The notes under the pieces were generated by a model, which did no database searches, was not told where the DNA came from, and worked only from the letters and a program-made list of their open reading frames with translations. A stretch of DNA of 13,421 nucleotides from Bacteroidia bacterium (GTDB taxonomy: Bacteria; Bacteroidota; Bacteroidia; Bacteroidales; Prolixibacteraceae), in the NCBI GenBank assembly GCA_025358395.1, contig JANYJT010000069.1, forward strand, positions 1 through 13,421, read 5' to 3'. The translations under genes were made by a program, and so were the position numbers. This document shows, in pieces, positions 6,986 through 13,421 of the stretch (the stretch's first letter is position 1; every line of letters starts with the position of its first letter).

Positions 6986-9374
6986 TCAAAACACCTTCAA
7001 AACGGCAAATATCGCCACTATTTGTAACTCCTTCCAAAACAACGGAATAGTTATTGGCCTTATCAGCAGTGAAGAATTTAACGTGGATTATTCCGGTGCT
7101 ATCAGATGAGAGTCCGGGATTCCAGTAAATTGTTGTTCTAAGATCAGGGACTGAAACCTGGCGGACCGAATCAACTTCATACCTGGGCACATAAAACTGA
7201 GTCGGTTTCTGATATCCCAGCGGCACCATATGTGCTAAACTGGACGAAGTGAGCGTTCTTCCGGAAGAAAGCTCCTCCCCACTTTTCAGCGTAATCGCAA
7301 TCGCACCATTGCCACCCCGGGATCCAAAGATAGCGGCACTTGCTCCTTTAAATACTGATATTTCAGCTATATCATTGGTAGTGAGATACGAAATGTCTTC
7401 AATTCTATCTGTTGTAAAACCATCTACTAAAAAAAGCGGACTATTTGCACTGCCTCGTATGGAAACCTGTCCACCCATTACCTGAACGCCCGATACCATG
7501 GAGAGAACAGTCATGATACTCATCCCCGAAAATTTGTCGAGATCCTTCGAGGTGAGCTGGGAGTCGGCCATTCCTGAGTAATATTGATTCGCCGAACTAC
7601 TTTTCTTCTTTTCTGCCACAACGGTGATCTCATCCAGATTAACCCCCTTCATCCCTCCTTCAAAATAGTATTTATCCCTGCTTTGCTGAAAATATTCAGC
7701 TGGAGCAGGAATTATGGCCGCTCGCGGCAACGGTACCTTGTAAGCTGATTTCAGGAAGGAGTCTTTATCCGGAATTATTTCCACATCAATCAGACTTTTT
7801 TTCTTATTCGCTTTCAGGACAAAAGAAGTACTGTCAGGAAATTCAATCCCCTCAATCAGGTACCGGCCAAGACTATCTGTTTGCGTAGTCCTGATGATGT
7901 TTTTGTACCCGGAAAGCGCGATTACATCGCACTTTTTAGAAGGTTTTCCCAATATATTTGTCACTTTTCCTGAGAGTGCCTGACCTTGTTCGAGATAATA
8001 AGTCGGTTTTGAAATATTCCCTTTTACTACCTCAGCAGTATTGAACCGACGCCAGCCCTGGGTCAAAAGCAAAACATCCATTTTCTCGCGTGCCGAGACA
8101 GTATTGTTTGAAAAATAGGCGGTTGGCTCTTCGATATGTCCTTTTATATCCGAAGAAATCAAAAAATAACTAACAATATTATCAGCCAGTGAATCTTTCA
8201 ACACCGTTCGGCTGTCTGTCACACTGACCGAATACTTTCCATCCGCTGGTTTCCCCAACGCGGGATGAACAAAGAAATCCAAATTTACAGCTTCGCGTTT
8301 GCCATAGGTATTTTTATCGGATTGCATCTTTATCTCAGGCAAATTCAGTGTCCAATTATATATCAGCCTCTCGCAAAGTGTATTTCCAAGCGTGTCAATT
8401 AGTGAAAAAGAATTGATTCCGGCAGGAAGGATATTTTCAAGGATTTTGCCTCCCAATAAATTGACCGGATAAAGTGCGCAGACTTTTCCACGGGAATGAA
8501 CGAGCATATAAAGTGTATTATTTGGCCGGTTGGAATGATTGATCACTTCATAGATAATTTTACCACCGTAATTTATCATGTGAAGTGCTATCCCCTCTGA
8601 TTGTACTGGGGGTAGGTCAAAGTGCTTTTCGTTTCCATCCGATTTTTTTACTACCGCATAATAACGCTCATCCTTATCTGGCTTAATAATGAACTTACCC
8701 ATTCCTTTGTTCAAGGAGGAAAATTCTGCAACTGTCCGATTGCTGCTATTAAAGATTTTACCTGTTACTTCAACGGACAAACCATCCATTCCAATTGCCT
8801 TAAAGGCTACAACCTGCATATTGTCATCCACGAGGACACCGCTTTCAGGAAAGAATTGCACATCAAAATCATTTATCGGAGCGGGGTTACTTTTTTTGCC
8901 GGGAACAACATCCGCCAGGCTATTGCCGATGTAAATATTTTTTGTAAAAAAACTTTCCGCGGATGCATTTTGCATCCAATAAGTAAATGTGCGCAGGGAG
9001 TAATACCCGGATGAGAGTTTTGGGTTCAGCTTAATGAAACCTGAAAAGCCCAATGAATCTTTGCGAACTTTGACCATGGAAACAACGGAATCGTCATGAT
9101 TGACCAATTCGACATAAAGAAATCGACTTAACGCAGAAGGTGTATGGGTGGTTGCATTTACCGGATAACCTTTAAACCAAATATCTTCACCGGCATTGTA
9201 ATATGGCTTATCAGTTTGAAGATAGGCCTTCTCTTGAGGAAAAACCATCCACAGCTTGTTGAATCTGTTAATGATTTTGTTGGTGAAATCCTCATTTTTG
9301 TTGATTGAATTAAAGGAAAGCAAAGCCAACACAACAAGCAGCCCACCTAAAGTAAGGTTAAAGCTATTTTTCAT
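6975..9374 (-). CDS. MG2-like / TonB plug domain protein without a beta-barrel
   Basis: A 799-aa exported protein of unknown function, of a type recurrent in Bacteroidota. N-terminal signal/anchor helix (about 7-24). An alpha-2-macroglobulin MG2-like domain (about 47-150) opens with EKAYLQTDKPYYNAGEDIWF. Further beta-sandwich segments include DVQFFPESGVLVD (171-183) and the family phrase LLLTQGWRRF (435-444). A carboxypeptidase-regulatory-like unit spans about 465-545 and a TonB plug domain about 605-698 (SIRGSANSPLFLVDGF, GSRGGNGAIAITLK). A final beta-rich module (about 705-799) has the typical PDLRTTIYWNPG and ends in EGVLKRE. No barrel follows the plug, so it cannot be an ordinary receptor. 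It may sit in the periplasm or outer membrane and work with a separate barrel (inference). It starts 4 nt after the amylase stop, so the two are almost certainly co-transcribed. The stop lies inside the convergent terminator hairpin. Confidence 0.88.
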   Translation of the reverse strand: MKNSFNLTLGGLLVVLALLSFNSINKNEDFTNKIINRFNKLWMVFPQEKAYLQTDKPYYNAGEDIWFKGYPVNATTHTPSALSRFLYVELVNHDDSVVSMVKVRKDSLGFSGFIKLNPKLSSGYYSLRTFTYWMQNASAESFFTKNIYIGNSLADVVPGKKSNPAPINDFDVQFFPESGVLVDDNMQVVAFKAIGMDGLSVEVTGKIFNSSNRTVAEFSSLNKGMGKFIIKPDKDERYYAVVKKSDGNEKHFDLPPVQSEGIALHMINYGGKIIYEVINHSNRPNNTLYMLVHSRGKVCALYPVNLLGGKILENILPAGINSFSLIDTLGNTLCERLIYNWTLNLPEIKMQSDKNTYGKREAVNLDFFVHPALGKPADGKYSVSVTDSRTVLKDSLADNIVSYFLISSDIKGHIEEPTAYFSNNTVSAREKMDVLLLTQGWRRFNTAEVVKGNISKPTYYLEQGQALSGKVTNILGKPSKKCDVIALSGYKNIIRTTQTDSLGRYLIEGIEFPDSTSFVLKANKKKSLIDVEIIPDKDSFLKSAYKVPLPRAAIIPAPAEYFQQSRDKYYFEGGMKGVNLDEITVVAEKKKSSSANQYYSGMADSQLTSKDLDKFSGMSIMTVLSMVSGVQVMGGQVSIRGSANSPLFLVDGFTTDRIEDISYLTTNDIAEISVFKGASAAIFGSRGGNGAIAITLKSGEELSSGRTLTSSSLAHMVPLGYQKPTQFYVPRYEVDSVRQVSVPDLRTTIYWNPGLSSDSTGIIHVKFFTADKANNYSVVLEGVTNSGDICRFEGVLKRE

Positions 9375-9378
9375 TCTT

Positions 9379-12171
9379 TTAGTACTTAATGATCTTCTTG
9401 GACTCGCTTTGTCCCCTTTGGTTTACTACCTGAATAAGATAATTCCCTCTTAGAAGGTCGCCCAAAAAAAGTTCCTGACCTGAAGTTTCTGTCCCGGGTA
9501 ACGTAAGCTCTTTGATTTTGGTTCCATTCATCGAATAGACAGCGATCCGCGAAAGCGGTGAAACAGAGGAAATACGAATGGTTTCGCTCACGGGATTTGG
9601 CCAAATCACAAACCCAACTTCCGGTCTTGTCAGAATATCCACCTCAGTTGTGATATTGGGTTTGGAAAAATTTTGGGTCGAATACAGCCTGAATTCACCC
9701 GGCGCGAAATTCAGATTTTGAGTGGTATTTGTTACCTCCAGGGTCGTCCCGGTAAAATATTCATACCAGGTACCTGTCTTCTGGAACTGGAGGCTAACTG
9801 TGTTGGAAACAACCCCAAAGTTCCCCGCTACCAAAACATTGTCACTGCCCTGATTCAGCTTGAGCCACTTTGTCTCTCCGGCAAAAGAGTTGCTAAAATC
9901 GGTCGTTTTAAAGATCGGATAGGTTTTTTTAAGGTAAAAAAGTTTCGCCATCACCCTGAAAAGATAGGTGCGGGCAGGTTGATCCACATAGTTCCATTTG
10001 ACAGGTTTCTCGCCTAGCCGGCCACCTAAGTTTATTGAATAATCGTATCCCAGCTCACCAAATTGCCAGAGCATTTTCGGTCCGGGGATAGGCATAAAGA
10101 GGGCAGCCGTGAGGGCAGCTCTTTTGTAAGCTGTCGTACTATCTTTTGTGGTGTAGTTTCCTGAGGAATTACCAAAAGCGAGGCATTTATATGCTATCCG
10201 CTCTTCATCGTGGCTCTCCATATATCCTACTGCGGCAGCTTTGTTCCAGTTTCGGGATAAATAGGAGGCTCCGCTAAGGTCGGAAGTTGCGTCAGCAAAT
10301 CCCATAGCGGCCTGTCCGGCACTGTAGTTGCAATTCTCCCAGAGCAGTATTCCGTTTCCCGATTCGACCAGCTCTTTCTCCTCCGGATTATCGGAAAGGT
10401 GTTCGAAAATAACCAGGGCACCCGGTTTTCGTTTTCTTACTTCGCCGGCCATGCGCTCGAGGTTGTAGATGCGTTGGGCGTCATATTTGCTCCCCCATGG
10501 ATCGGTCGTGTTACTTTTGATGTTGTTGGAGAAACCTTTCGTGAAATCGTATCTAAAACCATCTATCTTGAATTCAGTCATCCAATAGGAAGCGATACTG
10601 TCAACCAACTCCCTGGTAGCCTGACTATCGTGGTTGAAATCATATCCCCATTGGGCATCCGGATTTTGGAAATTACTGCTGACATTGTACCAGGGGTTTT
10701 GTGCCGTTGGCTTCGAACCGTCAAAGTAGAGCTGAACAAACGGGCTCTGACCGTACGAATGGTTCAAAACCATATCCATTACCACAGCGATTCCCCGCTG
10801 GTGGCACTGGTCTACCAGTTTTTTGAGCTCATCTGCCGGTCCGTAATATTTGTCCGGGGCAAAATAAAATGAAGGATTATAGCCCCAACTGCTGTTTCCT
10901 TCAAATTCATTCACAGGCATCAGTTCAAGAACATTCACTTTCAGGTCTTTGAGATAATCCAGGTGACTAGCTACTCCGCCAAAAGTATGCCTGGTATCAA
11001 AATCCCGTACCAATGCTTCATAAATGATACAGGTATCCGAAGCCGGAGGAGTGAACTGTGGCACGGCCCAGCTGTACTTTACCTTGTTTGTTTGAAGCAC
11101 AGAGGTGATTCCTTCAGTTTTTCCGGCAGGGTAAGCGATCAGATTCGGATAGGTAGCTGCGTTGATGTACTGATCATTCCAGGGATCCAGGATTTTGTCG
11201 GTATAGGGATCGGCTATCTTAAGATTGCCATCTACCAGATATTGAAACGCGTATTCTTTACCGGGGGTCAAACCGGAAACCGTAAGCCAGAAATAATCAC
11301 CATCCTTTTTCATTCGCGAACTTCCTGACGGGTGCCAATCGTTGAAATCACCAATGACAAAAACCGACTGCTTGAAGGGCGCCCAGAGCACCAGGGTGGC
11401 GGATTGGCTATCCGGGTACGTAATTCCTTTGATCGCCTTAGATGGCCTGGTTTCAATAATTTGACTTCCTGCTACATAGACATAGACTGAATCAGTAATT
11501 GTTTTGGAAGGAGTAATGGCACTGGCCCTGATCCAGTATTCGCCGGCTGCCAGATTGAAACTATAGGAAATATTTGTTCCGGCAAGAAAGAGAATTTTCT
11601 TGTTATTCAGATAAAGCTCCAAATTGGCTGAGGCAGATGCAGTCGCGGAAAAGGGAATGCTTGCAAAAGGTTGATATACTTGATTTTTTATAGGTTGTTG
11701 GATGACAAAGTTGAGCCCGGCCCCGAAAACATCCAGCATGATATCCTTGCCTCCTGTATCCTTCCCTTCCAAAAATGCTCCGTTAACTGCCACTGCACTG
11801 CGGAAAACCATTGCAACCTTAAGAATTACCTCACCTGCAGGAACCCCAAAATATTGACGGATATCAGGTGTCAAAGTTAACTGATACAAATTTGCTGAAG
11901 TCCGTGTCATCTTGGCTTTGTCTACATTAACACCCCATCCTGCCACGATATATTTCCAGTCGGAACTTGAGCTGCTCTTATCTGTAATAACACCGATATG
12001 GGCATATACATCTCCGGTATAATCTTTCAATCCGGCAGTACCTTTTGTTGCATCATAAGTGATTGTTACCAACTGATTATCACTGGGAAGCGCAGGGGAT
12101 GAGGTTATGACCTGTGCAACTCCCGCTTTGAACATCAGGAGCATCAACATCAACAATATATGGTTTCTCAT
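9379..12171 (-). CDS. GH13 alpha-amylase-family enzyme with CBM48-like and T9SS sorting domains
   Basis: A secreted 930-aa glycoside hydrolase expected to cut alpha-1,4 (possibly alpha-1,6) bonds in starch-like glucans. Order: signal peptide (1 to about 19, ending GVA-Q); an N-terminal beta-domain (about 21-150, with VYAHIGVITD and a WKYIVAGWG motif); an Ig-like segment (about 160-235); a CBM48/E-set-like module (about 245-335, VFVIGDFNDWHP); the GH13 barrel (about 380-745); a C-terminal beta-domain (about 755-832); and a type IX sorting domain (about 855-930, IWPNPVSETIRIS, ending SKKIIKY). Catalytic residues are present: region I DMVLNH (466-471), nucleophile Asp542 in GFRYD, acid/base Glu590 in VIFEH, stabiliser Asp655 in SHDEER. 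Secretion by T9SS implies surface attachment or release. It lies downstream of a SusE-like gene but behind a terminator, so it may have its own promoter. Exact linkage specificity is not readable from the sequence. Confidence 0.94.
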   Translation of the reverse strand: MRNHILLMLMLLMFKAGVAQVITSSPALPSDNQLVTITYDATKGTAGLKDYTGDVYAHIGVITDKSSSSSDWKYIVAGWGVNVDKAKMTRTSANLYQLTLTPDIRQYFGVPAGEVILKVAMVFRSAVAVNGAFLEGKDTGGKDIMLDVFGAGLNFVIQQPIKNQVYQPFASIPFSATASASANLELYLNNKKILFLAGTNISYSFNLAAGEYWIRASAITPSKTITDSVYVYVAGSQIIETRPSKAIKGITYPDSQSATLVLWAPFKQSVFVIGDFNDWHPSGSSRMKKDGDYFWLTVSGLTPGKEYAFQYLVDGNLKIADPYTDKILDPWNDQYINAATYPNLIAYPAGKTEGITSVLQTNKVKYSWAVPQFTPPASDTCIIYEALVRDFDTRHTFGGVASHLDYLKDLKVNVLELMPVNEFEGNSSWGYNPSFYFAPDKYYGPADELKKLVDQCHQRGIAVVMDMVLNHSYGQSPFVQLYFDGSKPTAQNPWYNVSSNFQNPDAQWGYDFNHDSQATRELVDSIASYWMTEFKIDGFRYDFTKGFSNNIKSNTTDPWGSKYDAQRIYNLERMAGEVRKRKPGALVIFEHLSDNPEEKELVESGNGILLWENCNYSAGQAAMGFADATSDLSGASYLSRNWNKAAAVGYMESHDEERIAYKCLAFGNSSGNYTTKDSTTAYKRAALTAALFMPIPGPKMLWQFGELGYDYSINLGGRLGEKPVKWNYVDQPARTYLFRVMAKLFYLKKTYPIFKTTDFSNSFAGETKWLKLNQGSDNVLVAGNFGVVSNTVSLQFQKTGTWYEYFTGTTLEVTNTTQNLNFAPGEFRLYSTQNFSKPNITTEVDILTRPEVGFVIWPNPVSETIRISSVSPLSRIAVYSMNGTKIKELTLPGTETSGQELFLGDLLRGNYLIQVVNQRGQSESKKIIKY

Positions 12172-12223
12172 GGGTGGACTTTGATAAGGAACGGATGGCT
12201 GAAATTAAGCATAATTGTCATTA

Positions 12224-12274
12224 AATAGCCATGCTGACATGTTGGAACCAACAGAAAATAATTACGTGGCTATT
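12224..12274. promoter_or_regulatory. Nested dyads upstream of the amylase gene
   Basis: Outer arms AATAGCCA (12224-12231) and TGGCTATT (12267-12274) are perfect inverted repeats. Between them TGTTGG (12240-12245) and CCAACA (12248-12253) form a second dyad around AA. They lie 53-103 bp upstream of the amylase start at 12171, within the 215-nt gap behind the SusE-like gene. They could be an operator for a sugar-responsive regulator or a leader structure. I could not find a clear TAnnTTTG element on the minus strand here, so promoter assignment is open. Confidence 0.4.
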
Positions 12275-12334
12275 GACTTCGTCGATCTTCGATTCCATGT
12301 GGCAATTAAAAGACAAATCATTATCACATGAAAT

Positions 12335-12370
12335 AAAAAGGAGGGCACTTGTAAAGTTACCCTCCTTTTT
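12335..12370 (-). terminator. Intrinsic terminator after the SusE-like gene
   Basis: AAAAAGGAGGG (12335-12345) and CCCTCCTTTTT (12360-12370) are a perfect 11-bp inverted repeat around a 14-nt loop. Read on the minus strand, the GC-rich GGAGGG/CCCTCC stem is followed by TTTTTATTT, the form of a strong rho-independent terminator. It begins 17 nt after the SusE-like stop. It separates that gene from the amylase, either ending the operon or attenuating read-through into the amylase. Confidence 0.85.
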
Positions 12371-12386
12371 AAAAATACAATTCAAA

Positions 12387-13421
12387 TTAATTTTTGGTAA
12401 TGGTACAGGAAGGAACCGCTTTCAGGACATCAAGTGTCAAGGTATAACTTCCGGCAACAGCGATTGGAATGTTATCTCCTCCATTGGTAAGGGCATTGAA
12501 ATTTAGGCCACCGAGATTAATACCCCAATCATCATTGGCCCTGAATTTAATGGCACCAACAGTCAGGTTCAAGGTAACTTTGAGAACCTTATTGGTAGCA
12601 TCCCAGGTCAAATTGGTATCAGTACTCCAGCCGCCCGGTGTTGCATCACCGATCACACCCCATCTGTTGGCAGAGTAAGTATAAACGTTAGGCTTACTTA
12701 AATCAAGCGTAATGGCATAATCAGATTCCAAAGAAACAGCAATGTTTGCTGCACCTGCACCCAAATTTCCATCAGCCTTATCACTACCATAATTCAAGCC
12801 CCAGTCGTGGTTGGCCCTGAATTTAATGTTGGCAGCAGTTAGATGCATGACACCTTGCCAAATACGTTGGGTTGGACTATATGTCAAAGCTGTCTCGTCG
12901 TTCCATCCCTGAGGAGTTGCATCGCCGATCACACCCCAAACAGTTTTAACCGCTGTAAATGTCATGGTTGTGGTGTTCGCGTTGAGTTTATAATATCCGG
13001 CCGGAGAAGTGATATTAGGACCATTCCCATCCAGTTTACCTGCGCCACCATCTCCGTAATTTGGACCATTCCAGTTTGGCTGGGTAGCAAATTTCCATTG
13101 ATTGGACGCATTAGCCATGTAAACATAACCTTCTAATTTGTCAGGGGCAGAAATGGTGCTGATTACTTGCGGCGATTTGTCTGGAGCCCAATCACCCAAG
13201 GTTGTTCCAGGATAGCTGGCCGCTACATAGTCGCCAGGAATGTTCCATGTTTGAATATCAGCTAATGTAGTAAACTGAATATCTGCTCCATATGCAGTTC
13301 CTGCACTGTTTGTCGCAAATGCACGAACATGGTAAACAGTGAATTTCTGTAATCCTGTTAGTGCGCTTACAAAAGCTCCAAGACCTGTACCACCGTCAAT
13401 TTTTGTTGCGGTAATGGTTGG
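12387..13421 (-). CDS. SusE/SusF-like outer-membrane starch-binding protein (5' end beyond window)
   Basis: The C-terminal 344 residues of a larger protein. The frame is open to the window edge and the true start lies outside, so the first candidate start inside the window (TTG at 13199) should not be used. Visible order: part of an Ig/FN3-like domain (about 1-53, with VHRAFATNSAGTAYG), then three SusE/F-type modules at about 60-161, 162-253 and 254-344. The last two begin WGVIGDATPxGW at Trp162 and Trp254, 92 residues apart, and carry matching KFRAN(H/D)DWG motifs with aromatic residues suited to binding glucan. In the Sus model such proteins are surface lipoproteins that hold starch near SusCD. 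The N-terminus, including any lipobox, is not visible. A strong terminator follows. SusC/SusD genes are expected to the right, outside the window (inference). Confidence 0.88.
   Translation of the reverse strand, partial: PTITATKIDGGTGLGAFVSALTGLQKFTVYHVRAFATNSAGTAYGADIQFTTLADIQTWNIPGDYVAASYPGTTLGDWAPDKSPQVISTISAPDKLEGYVYMANASNQWKFATQPNWNGPNYGDGGAGKLDGNGPNITSPAGYYKLNANTTTMTFTAVKTVWGVIGDATPQGWNDETALTYSPTQRIWQGVMHLTAANIKFRANHDWGLNYGSDKADGNLGAGAANIAVSLESDYAITLDLSKPNVYTYSANRWGVIGDATPGGWSTDTNLTWDATNKVLKVTLNLTVGAIKFRANDDWGINLGGLNFNALTNGGDNIPIAVAGSYTLTLDVLKAVPSCTITKN
12523..12938 (-). repeat. Module duplication inside the SusE-like gene (276-bp period)
   Basis: Two stretches recur at exactly 276 bp (92 codons): 12641-12662 against 12917-12938 (21 of 22 bases identical), and 12523-12550 against 12799-12826, the latter sharing the block TTGGCCCTGAATTTAA. 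The rest of the modules has diverged. The nucleotide identity at the module edges points to internal duplication, with later divergence or local gene conversion. Confidence 0.7.

Noticed and set aside
8622..9014. A 130-aa plus-strand frame opposite the plug-domain protein
   Set aside because: It is antisense to a well-supported frame, Ile/Phe-rich by composition, and has no promoter box or domain.
10399..10872. A 157-aa plus-strand frame opposite the amylase
   Set aside because: It is antisense to the conserved GH13 catalytic regions; the amylase frame is certain.
12387..13199. Taking the SusE-like protein as complete with a start at 13199
   Set aside because: The codon there is TTG in the middle of a starch-binding module, and the frame is open without a stop to the window edge, with Ig/FN3-like sequence further upstream.
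1..13421. CRISPR arrays, tRNA/rRNA genes, insertion sequences, phage or defence systems
   Set aside because: No regularly spaced repeats, cloverleaf or rRNA-like sequence, transposase or known defence gene was seen; the only periodic repeat is the 276-bp protein-module duplication.

Overview
The window reads as chromosomal DNA of a member of the Bacteroidota, probably of the Bacteroidales/Marinilabiliales type. The evidence is a SusE/F-like starch-binding protein, a glycoside hydrolase ending in a type IX secretion (Por) sorting domain, a carboxypeptidase-like-domain TonB receptor, AT-rich leaders without clear Shine-Dalgarno sequences, and promoter elements of the TAnnTTT(G) kind. The genus cannot be fixed from the sequence alone.

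Layout. Bases 1-455 hold no convincing gene. They contain several inverted repeats that look like dispersed intergenic repeat debris. A plus-strand block follows: a Sad/YneI-type succinate-semialdehyde dehydrogenase (456-1817), an OmpR/PhoB-type response regulator (about 1961-2635) overlapping by 4 nt a membrane histidine kinase (2632-3894), an outer-membrane TonB-dependent receptor-like beta-barrel protein (3989-6409), and a small secreted PepSY-like protein (6482-6946). A 12-bp perfect hairpin at 6955-6985 separates this block from a convergent minus-strand block. That block, read right to left, is a SusE/SusF-like starch-binding protein cut by the right window edge (13421-12387), a strong intrinsic terminator (12370-12335), a multidomain GH13 alpha-amylase-family enzyme with a T9SS sorting domain (12171-9379), and, 4 nt further on, a 799-aa protein with an MG2-like N-terminal half and a TonB plug domain but no beta-barrel (9374-6975).

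How the genes work together. The minus-strand block is the distal part of a starch/alpha-glucan utilisation locus. SusC/SusD-like genes would be expected just beyond the right edge. The SusE-like protein would bind glucan at the cell surface and the T9SS-exported amylase would cut it. The plug-only protein is of unknown role but is almost certainly co-transcribed with the amylase.

The most interesting observation is in the plus-strand block. The leaders of the response regulator, the receptor and the PepSY-like gene each carry the same motif, approximately ATCCYAAWTTTCYACARA. In all three it is followed at exactly the same distance (27 nt from motif start) by a TAnnTTT -7-like element. This suggests that the two-component system controls its own promoter and those of the receptor and the PepSY-like protein, forming a compact autoregulated envelope-signalling cassette. 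The geometry also argues that the response regulator starts at GTG 1961 and not at the in-frame TTG at 1943, which lies inside the promoter element.
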